A DNA stretch of 64,000 nt. It comes from Acinetobacter wuhouensis. GTDB lineage: Bacteria; Pseudomonadota; Gammaproteobacteria; Pseudomonadales; Moraxellaceae. The position numbers and the translations under genes were made by a program. The number at the start of each line of letters is the position of its first letter. Within the stretch, counting starts at the first letter, position 1. Below, in pieces: positions 1 through 9,791 of this stretch. The notes below the pieces were generated by a model. That model saw nothing but the letters and a program-made list of their open reading frames with translations. It was not told where the DNA came from and ran no database searches. The DNA lies in NCBI RefSeq assembly GCF_001696605.3, contig NZ_CP031716.1:3720001-3784000 (forward strand), read 5' to 3'.

Positions 1-1232
1 ATAATATTAGATAAAAACTCCGTAATTAATGATGAAAATGCCGCTCCTATCATCCCATATTTTCTTACTAAAAAATAACAAAGTATCAAGTTTATTAAAC
101 ATGTGATAAACATTTTTTTTGCTAAAAAATTAAACCCTGAAAACTTTATAATTAATCTATAAAAATAAAAACCGATTATAGAAAAAAAATAGGATATTAA
201 AAGTATTTTAAAAACTAATATACTTTCCGAATATGCATCACCATATAAAAAATCTACAACTCTCCCCCCAATAAAAAACAAAGAAACAACTATAAGCAAA
301 GTAAATAAAATCAACCATCTTAAAATAAATGAAGCTTCTTTTAAGTACGATTCCTCGCTTTTAGTTTCATAAATTTTTGGAAGAAATGACAGTATAAATG
401 TTGTAGGTAAAAAATACCAAGAACCTGCTAGCATAACCGCTATAGAGTATTTACCAACACTTTCCATATCCTCATACTTTGCCAAAAAAAAATTAGCAGA
501 CTGCAAATATATATTAACTGATAATATTGATATTGTTAAAGGAAATCCGACTATATAAATATATCTTGTATATCTAAAAAAATTCTGAAAACTATTTTTT
601 TTGCTATGTAATATTTTATATTTATGAAAAATTAACAATCTTAAGAAATACGGAACAATTGTTAAAATAATAATCGGGATTGCAAAAAAAACCACGGGAA
701 GCTTATATAATATTATAAAGTATCTAACAAAAAGACTTAAAACCAAACCGATAATATTTGAAAAAACATTAAGTTTAGATCTCAAAACTGCATCCAAATG
801 TATTGCCCTTACATCTGCACTTAAAAACAACATTGAAATACAAACTGAAGTAAATAAAATAAATTCCTCGATTTGAGTTTCAAAAAAATAATAAAATAAA
901 ATGATAAAACTTATAAATACATACAGTTTAACAATTATAAATATAGAATTTTTTAATAAAAGGTTACTCTTTGTATTCCCCTTACTGGCATGTTTAAAGT
1001 AAATTTGATCTAAACCCATTTGTGCAATGGCCTTTACCACCAAAAAAATAGATGTTGCTAAGGCAATATATCCATATATTTTAGGTCCCATATATTTTGC
1101 CATAGCAGAAATTACAAATATCAAGCCAAATAAAGAAATGCTTTTTTCGGCAATCATCCATATAGAATTTTTAAATCTAGGATCTAACAGTACTTTATTT
1201 AGAATAGTATTCAATCTATCCATTACACTCAT
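1..1232 (-). CDS. wzx: Wzx-type capsule repeat-unit flippase, 3' end beyond the window
   Basis: Reading the minus strand from an ATG at 1232 gives an uninterrupted frame of about 410 codons that runs off the left edge, so the C-terminus is missing. The product is very hydrophobic, with repeated membrane segments, and has the layout of MOP-superfamily polysaccharide flippases: an N-terminal stretch of the type KNSIWMIAEKSISLFG followed by YGYIALA. Such proteins move undecaprenyl-linked capsule repeat units across the inner membrane. The gene is much more AT-rich than its neighbours, as is usual for wzx. It starts 10 bp after the rmlC stop, so it is probably co-transcribed with the rml genes. 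An ATG at 1223 is an alternative start; neither has a clear ribosome binding site. Confidence 0.85.
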   Translation of the reverse strand, partial: MSVMDRLNTILNKVLLDPRFKNSIWMIAEKSISLFGLIFVISAMAKYMGPKIYGYIALATSIFLVVKAIAQMGLDQIYFKHASKGNTKSNLLLKNSIFIIVKLYVFISFIILFYYFFETQIEEFILFTSVCISMLFLSADVRAIHLDAVLRSKLNVFSNIIGLVLSLFVRYFIILYKLPVVFFAIPIIILTIVPYFLRLLIFHKYKILHSKKNSFQNFFRYTRYIYIVGFPLTISILSVNIYLQSANFFLAKYEDMESVGKYSIAVMLAGSWYFLPTTFILSFLPKIYETKSEESYLKEASFILRWLILFTLLIVVSLFFIGGRVVDFLYGDAYSESILVFKILLISYFFSIIGFYFYRLIIKFSGFNFLAKKMFITCLINLILCYFLVRKYGMIGAAFSSLITEFLSNI

Positions 1233-1242
1233 AATAAATCAA

Positions 1243-1791
1243 CTATTTTAATTTTTCCGCTTTTTTATCTTTATCGGATATAAATATATTACTTAAGTCA
1301 TGAATAGGCCATTTAATCTTTAAATTTTCATCATTCCAAACAATTGCACCTTCACTATTTTTATTGTAGTAATTGGTCGCTTTATATAAAAACTGCGTAT
1401 TATCTTCCAATGCAATAAATCCATGAGCAAACCCTTCTGGAATCCAAAATTGTCTGTGATTTTCAGCAGACAACTCAACCCCAACCCATTGCCCATAAGT
1501 TTGGGAATTTTCTCGAATATCGACCGCAACATCCCAAACCCGCCCTTGCACTACACGAACTAATTTTCCTTGTGCAAAAGGAGCTCTTTGAAAATGCAAT
1601 CCTCTCAAAACCCCTTTTTGGGATAAAGAGTGATTATCTTGAACAAATTGTGGAATATCCAAACCCCGTTCCTTAAGCGCATTTTCAAAGGCTTTTTGAT
1701 TAAAACTTTCCATAAACCAGCCACGATCATCGCCAAAAACTTTCGGTTCAATAATTAACAATCCTGGAATTTTTGTTTCAATAACATTCAT
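1243..1791 (-). CDS. rmlC: dTDP-4-dehydrorhamnose 3,5-epimerase
   Basis: A 182-aa cupin enzyme that epimerises C3 and C5 of dTDP-4-keto-6-deoxyglucose, the third step to dTDP-L-rhamnose. The family signature VLRGLHFQ is present with the catalytic His at residue 66, followed by the cupin-core strands VVQGRVWDVAVD and IPEGFAHGF. Length is normal for the family. It is the last rml gene of the order rmlB-rmlD-rmlA-rmlC on the minus strand, 51 bp after rmlA, and is followed by the flippase. It is cytoplasmic and supplies rhamnose for the capsule or another surface glycan. Confidence 0.95.
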   Translation of the reverse strand: MNVIETKIPGLLIIEPKVFGDDRGWFMESFNQKAFENALKERGLDIPQFVQDNHSLSQKGVLRGLHFQRAPFAQGKLVRVVQGRVWDVAVDIRENSQTYGQWVGVELSAENHRQFWIPEGFAHGFIALEDNTQFLYKATNYYNKNSEGAIVWNDENLKIKWPIHDLSNIFISDKDKKAEKLK

Positions 1792-1842
1792 TCTTCATTC
1801 TCTTTATACAACTAACTTATCAACAGAAAATTAAAAGCAATA

Positions 1843-2745
1843 TTATGCTTTTGATTTTTTCTCATATTCAGCGTGCAATTTTAATAAGTATTGACCATAA
1901 CCTGTTTTCTTAAAGAAGTTTGCACGACTGAATAATTGATCAACATTTATCCAACCATTATTGAATGCAATTTCTTCCAAACATGCAATTTTTAAACCTT
2001 GTCTATGCTCGACAGTTTGAACAAATTGACTTGCTTCCAACAATGAGTCATGTGTCCCTGTATCCAACCAAGCAAAACCACGCCCTAACAACTCAACATT
2101 AAGTTCTTGTTGTTGCAAATAGACGTTGTTCACATCTGTGATCTCCAACTCACCACGATGTGATGGTGTTATATTTTTTGCAATTTCAACCACTTTACTA
2201 TCATAAAAATAAAGCCCTGTTACCGCATAATTTGATTTAGGTTGTTCAGGCTTTTCCTCTATACTAAGCGCTTTACCCTCTGAGTCAAAATCCACAACTC
2301 CAAAACGTTCAGGATCATTGACATAATAACCAAAAACAGTTGCGCCAGTTTCTCTCTCTGAAGCTCTTTTTAATTGCGCACCAAAGCTTTGACCATAGAA
2401 AATATTATCTCCTAAAATAAGGCAAGCATTGTCATTTCCAACAAATTCTTCACCCAAAATAAATGCTTGAGCCAAGCCATCAGGAGAGGGTTGTACTTTA
2501 TAAGAAAGCTTAATCCCCAACTCATCACCCGTACCCAATAGTTTTTCAAAATTAGGTAAATCTTCAGGTGTGGAAATAATTAAAATCTCATTAATTCCCG
2601 CCAACATCAAAACTGATAATGGATAATAAATCATCGGCTTATCATAAATTGGTAATAGTTGTTTTGAAGTTCCCATTGTAATTGGGTATAAACGTGTACC
2701 CGAACCACCAGCAAGAATAATACCTTTACGTTTTTTGGGATTCAT
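1843..2745 (-). CDS. rmlA: Glucose-1-phosphate thymidylyltransferase
   Basis: A 300-aa nucleotidyltransferase that makes dTDP-glucose from glucose-1-phosphate and dTTP, the first step of the rhamnose pathway. The N-terminal nucleotide-binding motif GGSGTRL is at residues 13-19, with the following [18 protein letters not shown] typical of RmlA. The family motifs GDNIFYG and [20 protein letters not shown] are intact, and the length matches the family. Its ATG overlaps the rmlD stop by 4 bp (ATGA), showing translational coupling with the upstream rmlD. Confidence 0.96.
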   Translation of the reverse strand: MNPKKRKGIILAGGSGTRLYPITMGTSKQLLPIYDKPMIYYPLSVLMLAGINEILIISTPEDLPNFEKLLGTGDELGIKLSYKVQPSPDGLAQAFILGEEFVGNDNACLILGDNIFYGQSFGAQLKRASERETGATVFGYYVNDPERFGVVDFDSEGKALSIEEKPEQPKSNYAVTGLYFYDSKVVEIAKNITPSHRGELEITDVNNVYLQQQELNVELLGRGFAWLDTGTHDSLLEASQFVQTVEHRQGLKIACLEEIAFNNGWINVDQLFSRANFFKKTGYGQYLLKLHAEYEKKSKA

Positions 2746-3650
2746 TTAATTATTTCCTCTAATACCTGAGCTACACCGAGCTTCCAATTCGGCAGGTGAA
2801 GTTTAAAATTTGTTCGTAATTTAGTTGTATTTAAACGTGAGTTTAATGGACGTTTTGCTGGTGTTGGGTATTCAATAGTTTCTATCGCTCTGACTTTTTG
2901 TATAGCCAATGTTTGACCTTTTTCTTTTGCCAAATCAAAAATAAAACTCGCATACTCAAACCAAGAACATTCGCCAGATGCGGCCAAGTGGTAATGACCA
3001 AGCAAATTTCTCTTTTGACTCTCAGAGCCTAATGAATAAAATTTCAAAGCTTGAGCTGTTACATCCGCAATCAATGCAGCACCTGTCGGTGCTCCAATTT
3101 GATCATGAATAATACTTAGCTCTTCTCTAGTAGATGCTAACTTCAACATAGTTTTTATAAAGTTATTACCATGAGAACCATAAACCCAACTAGTTCTAAA
3201 GTTTATAAATTCACAGCCACCATACTCAAGTGCAATCTCACCTAAGCGTTTAGTACTTCCATATAAATTCACAGGGTCTGTTTCATCGCCTTCAGACCAA
3301 GCTTGCACCCCTTTCCCATTAAAAACATAATCTGTTGAATAATGGATCAGCAGTATTTTTTGATTCGCACAACACTCAGCTAAATGTCTGACTGCCAAAT
3401 GATTAATCAGATCAGCATTTTCCCGATCTGTCTCAGCCTTGTCTACAGCTGTATAAGCAGCTGCATTAACAATGATATCTGGTCTTACAGCATCAATAGT
3501 CGCTTTAATTTGATCAAAATCAGCCAAATCCCCAGACAAACCATTTTTATCAACAGAACGATCCAGTGAAAGAACTTCACCAAGTGGTTGGAGCGCCCGC
3601 TGCAACTCCCAACCGACCTGTCCATTTTTACCAAGCAACAATATTTTCAT
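2742..3650 (-). CDS. rmlD: dTDP-4-dehydrorhamnose reductase
   Basis: A 302-aa extended short-chain dehydrogenase that reduces dTDP-4-keto-rhamnose with NAD(P)H to dTDP-L-rhamnose, the last pathway step. The Rossmann motif GKNGQVG lies at residues 7-13. The active-site STDYVF (about 105-110) and the Tyr130-x3-Lys134 pair (YGSTK) are present. It lies 14 bp after rmlB and overlaps rmlA by 4 bp, so it sits inside a tight operon. Confidence 0.96.
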   Translation of the reverse strand: MKILLLGKNGQVGWELQRALQPLGEVLSLDRSVDKNGLSGDLADFDQIKATIDAVRPDIIVNAAAYTAVDKAETDRENADLINHLAVRHLAECCANQKILLIHYSTDYVFNGKGVQAWSEGDETDPVNLYGSTKRLGEIALEYGGCEFINFRTSWVYGSHGNNFIKTMLKLASTREELSIIHDQIGAPTGAALIADVTAQALKFYSLGSESQKRNLLGHYHLAASGECSWFEYASFIFDLAKEKGQTLAIQKVRAIETIEYPTPAKRPLNSRLNTTKLRTNFKLHLPNWKLGVAQVLEEIIK

Positions 3651-3664
3651 AATTTACTCAGCAT

Positions 3665-4735
3665 TCAGGCTAATCTATTTTCATATTGCTGTTGAACCCA
3701 ATTTTGGTATTCACCACTTTGAACATGAACAACCCAATCTTGATTATTTAAATACCATTCCACAGTTTTTCGAATACCTGTATCAAATGTTTCTTCTGGC
3801 TTCCAACCTAAATCATTGCTAATTTTTGTCGCATCAATCGCATAACGCAAATCATGTCCTGGACGATCTTTTACAAATGTAATTAATGACTCATAAGATT
3901 GTTGATTTGCTTGCGGTCTTAACTCATCTAAAATTTTACAGATCGTTTTAACAACATCTATATTTTGTTTTTCGTTATGACCACCTATGTTATAAGTTTC
4001 GCCAACCACACCTTCCGTTACAACCTTATAAAGTGCACGTGCATGATCTTCCACAAACAACCAATCACGAATTTGATCACCTTTACCATAGATCGGCAAA
4101 GGCTTACCATCCAATGCATTTAAAATGACTAATGGAATCAATTTTTCAGGGAAATGATATGGACCATAATTATTTGAACAATTGGTCACTATCGTTGGCA
4201 ATCCATAAGTACGTTGCCAAGCACGCACTAAATGATCTGAACTGGCTTTACTTGCTGAATAAGGTGAACTTGGTGCATACGAAGTCGTTTCAGTAAACAA
4301 ATCCGTTGTACCCTCTAAATCCCCATACACTTCATCCGTAGAAATATGATGAAATTTAAACTTCGTTTTAGCTTGTTCATCGAGTTGCATCCAATATTTA
4401 CGTGCAACTTCTAAAAGTGTATATGTTCCAACAATATTGGTTGCAATAAATTCAGCTGGACCATCGATAGAACGGTCTACATGCGATTCAGCTGCTAAAT
4501 GCATCACTAAATCAGGTTCAAATTCATTAAAAGCCACAGTCAATTCATTAGCATTACAAATATCAATTTGCTTAAATTGATATTTTTCATTTTGTTCAAC
4601 GTCTTTTAAAGACTCCAAATTACCCGCATAGGTTAACTTATCAATATTTAATACTTCATCTTGAGTATTTTTTATAATATGTCTTACAACTGCTGATCCA
4701 ATAAATCCGGCACCACCAGTAACCAAAACTTTCAT
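3665..4735 (-). CDS. rmlB: dTDP-glucose 4,6-dehydratase
   Basis: A 356-aa extended short-chain dehydrogenase that converts dTDP-glucose to dTDP-4-keto-6-deoxyglucose, the second step of rhamnose synthesis. The NAD-binding GGAGFIG is at residues 7-13, the catalytic Thr-Asp-Glu of STDEVYG at 133-135, and Tyr159/Lys163 in YSASK. It is the first gene of the minus-strand rml operon. It faces away from wza, so its promoter must lie in the roughly 370-bp divergent gap. Confidence 0.96.
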   Translation of the reverse strand: MKVLVTGGAGFIGSAVVRHIIKNTQDEVLNIDKLTYAGNLESLKDVEQNEKYQFKQIDICNANELTVAFNEFEPDLVMHLAAESHVDRSIDGPAEFIATNIVGTYTLLEVARKYWMQLDEQAKTKFKFHHISTDEVYGDLEGTTDLFTETTSYAPSSPYSASKASSDHLVRAWQRTYGLPTIVTNCSNNYGPYHFPEKLIPLVILNALDGKPLPIYGKGDQIRDWLFVEDHARALYKVVTEGVVGETYNIGGHNEKQNIDVVKTICKILDELRPQANQQSYESLITFVKDRPGHDLRYAIDATKISNDLGWKPEETFDTGIRKTVEWYLNNQDWVVHVQSGEYQNWVQQQYENRLA

Positions 4736-5103
4736 ATTGTTTCCTAATGAATCATTTTAAAAATTTTAAAGCTGTTCTAATTCAACAATATCTTTTTTAC
4801 AAGACTCATTTGAAATTGAACTTTCAAAACCTGAATTTAATAAATATTATACTCAGTATAGTAAGCAATTCCTATCATAAACCAAGTCAATAAAATACAA
4901 ATACTTAATCTTGGTAACATTCTGTATATTGGCTTAACAAACTTTTTTGCTCATATAAAATATTACAAGTCTAAACACGATGTTTTATGTTTTACTACAT
5001 TAGTATCAGCCTAGAAGATACCCTTCTTCACTTTTTTAGCTTACAATTCACTTTCAAAATTGGATTCAAAGCAACAACGCAATATAAAATAAGGGTATTA
5101 AAT
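4736..5103. promoter_or_regulatory. Divergent intergenic region between rmlB and wza
   Basis: This gap of about 370 bp between two divergent capsule operons contains no convincing gene. It is AT-rich and must hold both promoters. A near-perfect palindrome, ATTATACTCAGTATAGT at 4846-4862 (one mismatch), is a candidate operator. I did not find a JUMPstart/ops element. Assigning -35 and -10 boxes here would be guesswork. Confidence 0.5.
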
Positions 5104-6204
5104 GTGAAGCATTCGCGCATATCACTTTTTACAATGTTAGCAATTTCGGTCTCATTCTCTGGTTGCGCTATTACATCTGGACTTCAAACTTATGATTTAC
5201 CAGATCAAGGTCAATATAAAACTGACCAAGGTGCTGAACTTTCTGTTGTTCAATTGAATCAAAACAATATCCCTAATATCAGTACAATCAATCAAAAAAA
5301 TTTTGGTCAAGTTGCATCACTTTTTCATAACCAGCAGAATATTTATCGTTTAAGTGCTGGTGACGTACTCTCGATTCAACTTTGGGCTTACCCTGAAATT
5401 ACCCCGCCTATTCAAGATGCAACCAATGTTAAAGCTGTTGGCTATCCAATTGATCCGAATGGCAATGTCCAACTACCTCTTATTGGCTCTGTACGAATCG
5501 CAGGTAAAACCTTAGCTGAAACAAATCGTTTTTTGCATAATCAATTTGCAAAATATTTAAAGCATCCTGATGTTGTTGTTCGTGTACTGTCTTATGAAGG
5601 ACGCCGTTATTTTGTCAATGGTCAAGTCATGCGCAGTGGACAATATACACTCAATGATCAACCTATTAGTATCTATACTGCTTTAGGGCAAGCTGGGGGT
5701 ATCGATACTAAAACTGGGGACAACACTAATATTCAATTGATTCGAAATGGTCAAACCTTTAACTTAAATACTATACAACTCGAACAGCAAGGGTTATCTT
5801 TACATAACTTGTTGATTCAACCGAATGACACTATTTATGTCAACACCAAGCAAGATCAAAAGCTATATGTGATGGGTGAATCTAGTCGTAGTCAGGCATT
5901 AACCTTACGCGATCAAGGAATGACGCTCAGTGATGTGCTTGGTGAAAGTGAAGGGATTAATCCCTATACAGCAAGTGCTGCGCGTATCTATGTGATGCGC
6001 ACTGACTTAAACACTAAACAATCTACCATTTATCACTTAAATTTAAGTAGTATAGGAAACTTAGCTTTAGCCAATCAATTTGCAATGCAAAAAAATGATA
6101 TTGTTTATATAGATGCGACTGGTTTAAGCCGTTGGCAACGTATTATGAATCAGATCATTCCATTCTCTAGTGCGCTTTATTCATTTGATCAATTAGGGAA
6201 GTAA
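5104..6204 (+). CDS. wza: Wza outer-membrane polysaccharide export lipoprotein
   Basis: Outer-membrane channel for group 1-type capsule export. I place the start at a GTG (5104), giving 366 aa. It has an AAGGG ribosome binding site at 5091-5095, and the protein then begins with a lipoprotein signal ending in the lipobox FSGC. An in-frame ATG at 4987 would add 39 residues and bury the signal peptide, so I reject it. Polysaccharide-export (Poly_export) and SLBB-type domains follow: YRLSAGDVLSIQLW opens the first, and the SLBB-like repeats lie roughly at residues 165-345. The wzb start is 2 bp downstream. Confidence 0.93.
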   Translation: MKHSRISLFTMLAISVSFSGCAITSGLQTYDLPDQGQYKTDQGAELSVVQLNQNNIPNISTINQKNFGQVASLFHNQQNIYRLSAGDVLSIQLWAYPEITPPIQDATNVKAVGYPIDPNGNVQLPLIGSVRIAGKTLAETNRFLHNQFAKYLKHPDVVVRVLSYEGRRYFVNGQVMRSGQYTLNDQPISIYTALGQAGGIDTKTGDNTNIQLIRNGQTFNLNTIQLEQQGLSLHNLLIQPNDTIYVNTKQDQKLYVMGESSRSQALTLRDQGMTLSDVLGESEGINPYTASAARIYVMRTDLNTKQSTIYHLNLSSIGNLALANQFAMQKNDIVYIDATGLSRWQRIMNQIIPFSSALYSFDQLGK

Positions 6205-6206
6205 TC

Positions 6207-6635
6207 ATGCAGATTCAAAATATACTGGTAGTATGTGTGGGAAATATTTGTCGTAGCCCAATGGCTGAGTATTTTCTTAAACATAATCATCCAAATCTAA
6301 ATATTGAATCTGCGGGACTTTCTGCAATGGTTAATCATCCTGCTGATGATAAAGCCATTGCCTGTATGGATCGCCTCAGCATAGATATGCGTACTCATAC
6401 TGCGCGTCAAATTAATGCAGAACTCATTAAAAAAGCTGATCTCATTCTGGTGATGAGCAAAAATCAGTCTCAACATATTGAGCAAAAATGGCCATTCGCC
6501 AAAGGGAAAGTTTTTCGCTTAGGTCATTGGCAAAGTCAAAATGTGCCTGACCCATATCAGCATGACCAAGCTTTTTTTGATGAAACATGTAAAAATATCC
6601 AGGCTTATGCCAAAGACTGGCAATCACATCTATAA
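6207..6635 (+). CDS. wzb: Wzb low-molecular-weight protein-tyrosine phosphatase
   Basis: A 142-aa cytoplasmic phosphatase that removes phosphate from the tyrosine tail of Wzc, the cycle needed for capsule polymer export. The P-loop Cys-x5-Arg is CVGNICRS, with nucleophile Cys10 and Arg16. The general-acid Asp is in NVPDPY near residue 113. Length matches the family. It lies between wza (2 bp before) and wzc (21 bp after), the usual order of this export operon. Confidence 0.95.
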   Translation: MQIQNILVVCVGNICRSPMAEYFLKHNHPNLNIESAGLSAMVNHPADDKAIACMDRLSIDMRTHTARQINAELIKKADLILVMSKNQSQHIEQKWPFAKGKVFRLGHWQSQNVPDPYQHDQAFFDETCKNIQAYAKDWQSHL

Positions 6636-6656
6636 ATTTTAATTAGTTGTTAACTT

Positions 6657-8852
6657 ATGAACCAAAATTCAAATATGAATGATGACACAATTGATTTAAA
6701 AGAGTTATTTTTCTCTTTAATTGCGCAATGGAAAGTGATTGCTCTTTGTGTCATTTTAAGTTTGATCTGTGCTTTACTCTATCTCCGAGTCACAACACCT
6801 GTTTATTCTACTGATGCTTTGGTTCAAGTAGAAGATGGTAAAAGCGCTGCATCATCAGCATTAATGGGCCAATTGAAAGACGTTGCTGGAGGCATGGGAG
6901 CAAAATCCCCTGCAGATGCAGAAATTGAAATCCTCAATTCTAGACTTGTCCTCGGTAAAGTCATTCGAGACTTGAATCTAGATATTCAGATTAAAGATAC
7001 TAAAGATACCTTTTTTCATAAATTAATTTCGAAGGATAAAACACAGTTAAGCTATAGTGCTAAAGCGGTTCATTATCAAAATAACCAAGCCAATTTATCT
7101 ATCCTCAAATTTGAAGTCCCTCAATATTACTTAGATAAAAAATTAGTCATTCAGTTTATTGATCAAAATAAATTTAATCTCAGCTATAAAGAGCAAACTA
7201 TTTTTAAAGGTACTCTTAATCAATTCAATAAATCACAAGACAATAAAGGGATTTGGAATATTCAAATTAATAGCAGTTATCCGTTTAAACAAGATATTGC
7301 TGTAACCAAACTTTCACTTCCTTCTGCGGTTAAGTATTTACAAGAGAGCTACTCTGTTTCTGAAAAAGGCAAAATGACTGGCGTCATTGGTTTAAGCCTT
7401 ACTGGAAATAATCAAGAACATATTACTCAAGTACTGAATCATATTTTAAGTACTTATCATGAACAAAATATTGAACGTAAAACCTTAGAATCAAAGCAAA
7501 CTCTTGGTTTCTTAGATCAACAACTCCCTGAACTCAAAAAACAGCTTGAAGAATCAGAGATCAAATTTAATAAATTCCGTGAACAATATAATACTGTCGA
7601 TGTCACTCAAGAATCTGAGTTGATGTTAAAGCAAAATGTTGAATTGGAAAAAATGCGAATTGAATTGAAGCAAAAACAAGCTGAATATTCTGCAAAATAT
7701 ACTCCAGATCACCCTTTGATGACTGAAATCAATGCACAGCTTGCAGCAATTAGCAAGAAATCTACTGAACTTGGACAAGCGATTAAACGTTTACCTGAAA
7801 CTCAACGTTTATACCTACAACTCTACCGCGATGTTAAAGTCAATACTGAGCTTTATACTGAGTTACTCAATAGTTACCAACAATTAAAGATTGTCAAAGC
7901 AGGTGAAATCGGGAATGTCCGTGTTATTGATACTGCCATAGAGCCTGTTAAACCAATTAAGCCACGTAAATTGATCGTTTTAATTCTTTCAATTTTTGTC
8001 GGCGGCTTTATTGGTGTTCTTATTGCGCTACTCCGTAACATGCTTTCGTCTGGAATCAAAGATTCATCTCGTATTGAAAATGAATTGGATCTTCCTGTAT
8101 ATGCAACAGTGCCGCGCTCTCCGATTCAAGAAAGCCGTGTTCAGTTACTGAAAAAGAAAAAATCGATTCCTATTTTGGCTGTTAAAAATAGCGAAGATGT
8201 TGCAATTGAAAGCCTACGTAGCATCCGAACCACGATTCATTTTGCTTTAAACAAAGCTAAAAATAATATTATTGCAGTTTCTGGTCCTGCACCTGAAATT
8301 GGTAAATCATTTATCTCAACCAACCTTGCGGCAATTTTTGCACAAGGTGATAAAAAAGTACTCTTAATTGATGCAGATATTCGTCGTGGTTATTTACATA
8401 AATATTTTGATCGTGAAACCTCACCAGGCTTAACCGAGTATTTAACCAATCAAAGTTCAATTGAACAATGTATTGTACAGTCTGAAACAGTCAAAAACCT
8501 TGACTTCTTGGCTCGAGGCAAGAATCAAGGCAATGCTTCTGAAATGTTAAGTTCAAGCCGTTTTAGCGAACTTCTAGCGCTATTATCACAGCAATATGAC
8601 CATATCATTATTGATACACCACCTGTACTTGCAGTAACTGATGGCATCATTATTTCTCAGTTTGTTGGGGTAAATCTTGTAGTTGCACGATATGCGAAAA
8701 CCCAGATGAAAGAGCTTGAATTAACCATCAATCGCTTTGAACAGGCAGGTACTAAAGTGAATGGCATAATCTTAAATGATGTCCAAGCTTCACTAGGTGG
8801 AAATTATGGTTATAACTATGCATATGCTTATGGTTCTTCTAAAGAAGATTAA
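6657..8852 (+). CDS. wzc: Wzc tyrosine autokinase / capsule co-polymerase
   Basis: A 731-aa inner-membrane PCP-2a co-polymerase with a cytoplasmic BY-kinase domain. An N-terminal Wzz domain starts with a membrane helix around residues 31-48. It is followed by a long periplasmic part containing coiled coil (about 275-375) and a second membrane helix near 440-460. The kinase has a Walker A motif in SGPAPEIGKSF (about 543-553), a second Walker-type motif LLIDADIRRG (about 569) and IIIDTPP (about 650). The protein ends in a tyrosine-rich tail (YGYNYAYAYG), the autophosphorylation cluster reset by Wzb. A terminator follows directly. Confidence 0.96.
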   Translation: MNQNSNMNDDTIDLKELFFSLIAQWKVIALCVILSLICALLYLRVTTPVYSTDALVQVEDGKSAASSALMGQLKDVAGGMGAKSPADAEIEILNSRLVLGKVIRDLNLDIQIKDTKDTFFHKLISKDKTQLSYSAKAVHYQNNQANLSILKFEVPQYYLDKKLVIQFIDQNKFNLSYKEQTIFKGTLNQFNKSQDNKGIWNIQINSSYPFKQDIAVTKLSLPSAVKYLQESYSVSEKGKMTGVIGLSLTGNNQEHITQVLNHILSTYHEQNIERKTLESKQTLGFLDQQLPELKKQLEESEIKFNKFREQYNTVDVTQESELMLKQNVELEKMRIELKQKQAEYSAKYTPDHPLMTEINAQLAAISKKSTELGQAIKRLPETQRLYLQLYRDVKVNTELYTELLNSYQQLKIVKAGEIGNVRVIDTAIEPVKPIKPRKLIVLILSIFVGGFIGVLIALLRNMLSSGIKDSSRIENELDLPVYATVPRSPIQESRVQLLKKKKSIPILAVKNSEDVAIESLRSIRTTIHFALNKAKNNIIAVSGPAPEIGKSFISTNLAAIFAQGDKKVLLIDADIRRGYLHKYFDRETSPGLTEYLTNQSSIEQCIVQSETVKNLDFLARGKNQGNASEMLSSSRFSELLALLSQQYDHIIIDTPPVLAVTDGIIISQFVGVNLVVARYAKTQMKELELTINRFEQAGTKVNGIILNDVQASLGGNYGYNYAYAYGSSKED

Positions 8853-8878
8853 CTCCCAATAAATATTCACATTAAGAG

Positions 8879-8905
8879 AAGCCAGATTTAGATCTGGCTT
8901 TTTAT
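8879..8905 (+). terminator. Rho-independent terminator after wzc
   Basis: AAGCCAGAT / ATCTGGCTT form a 9-bp stem with a short loop, followed by a run of T. It sits 27 bp after the wzc stop and closes the wza-wzb-wzc operon. Confidence 0.85.
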
Positions 8906-9040
8906 TACTATTCGAATCTGTATATTTTTAGTTGTCATGATCAGATTACTATATCGTTTATGATGAAGACGTTATATGCTTATTCAGTCTATGCTAATGA
9001 TCAAATTAGCCTCTTAAAAGATTAATATTTGGATATTTTC

Positions 9041-9748
9041 ATGAGTAAAGCCTTACCCATCGCAGTTGCTGTTATTTTAGGTGGTGCTGCACTTGTACCT
9101 GTTTATTATGCAACTCAACACCCTGCTGATGTAAACAGTAGTTCAATGTCAAAAAACGCAAAACCTGTTGAAAAAATTAGCTATGCACTTGGTTATGAAG
9201 TTGCAAGCCAAACACCACCGGAAGTCGATGTAAACACATTTATTCATGGTATTCGTGATGGTCATGCAAAAAAAGAACGTATATACACAGATGAAGAACT
9301 TCAAGCCGCTTATGTAGAATTCCAAAAAGAAATGCAAGCGAAACAATTAGAGAAAACCAAACAAACCAATTCAGCCAATGATTCATTCCTCACAGAGAAT
9401 GCAAAAAAAGCAGGCGTGATCACGACAGCTTCAGGTCTACAATATAAAGTCACCAAAGAAGGTACAGGCAAACAGCCAACTGCTTCATCTATGGTGACTG
9501 TACATTACAAAGGGCAACTTTTAGATGGCAAAGTATTTGACAGCTCATATGATCGTGGACAGCCTGTTGAATTTCCACTCAATCAAGTGATTCCTGGTTG
9601 GACGGAAGGTCTGCAACTGATGAAAGAAGGCAGTAAAGCAACCTTCTATATTCCTGCAAAATTAGCTTATGGTGAACAAGGTGTACCAGGCACGATTCCG
9701 CCAAATAGCACTTTAATTTTCGACGTTGAATTACTTCAAGTTAAATAA
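9041..9748 (+). CDS. fkpA: FKBP-type peptidyl-prolyl cis-trans isomerase (FkpA)
   Basis: A 235-aa periplasmic chaperone/prolyl isomerase. The start is taken at the ATG 9041 (MSKALPIAVAV), which begins an N-terminal hydrophobic signal/anchor; a TTG 12 bp upstream is less likely. An N-terminal dimerisation helix region (ISYALGYEVASQ) precedes the C-terminal FKBP domain (about 120-235). That domain has SGLQYKV, VTVHYKGQLLDGKVFDSSYD and IPGWTEGLQLM. In Acinetobacter fkpA marks the boundary of the capsule locus beyond wzc, as here. Confidence 0.93.
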   Translation: MSKALPIAVAVILGGAALVPVYYATQHPADVNSSSMSKNAKPVEKISYALGYEVASQTPPEVDVNTFIHGIRDGHAKKERIYTDEELQAAYVEFQKEMQAKQLEKTKQTNSANDSFLTENAKKAGVITTASGLQYKVTKEGTGKQPTASSMVTVHYKGQLLDGKVFDSSYDRGQPVEFPLNQVIPGWTEGLQLMKEGSKATFYIPAKLAYGEQGVPGTIPPNSTLIFDVELLQVK

Positions 9749-9757
9749 TTAAAGAAA

Positions 9758-9780
9758 GGAGAGCATCGCTCTCCTTTTTT
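9758..9780 (+). terminator. Rho-independent terminator after fkpA
   Basis: GGAGAGC-ATC-GCTCTCC, a 7-bp GC-rich stem with a 3-nt loop, followed by six T. It sits between the two FKBP genes, suggesting the second gene also has its own transcription or relies on readthrough. Confidence 0.85.
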
Positions 9781-9791
9781 GGATATTCATT

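Noticed and set aside
1027..1251. 74-codon plus-strand frame over the start of wzx
   Set aside because: It lies opposite the 5' end of the flippase gene, which has a much longer and recognisable frame.
4987..5103. Upstream ATG extension of wza
   Set aside because: It would put 39 hydrophobic/aromatic residues before a clear lipoprotein signal; the GTG at 5104 has a good AAGGG site and gives the usual 366-aa length.
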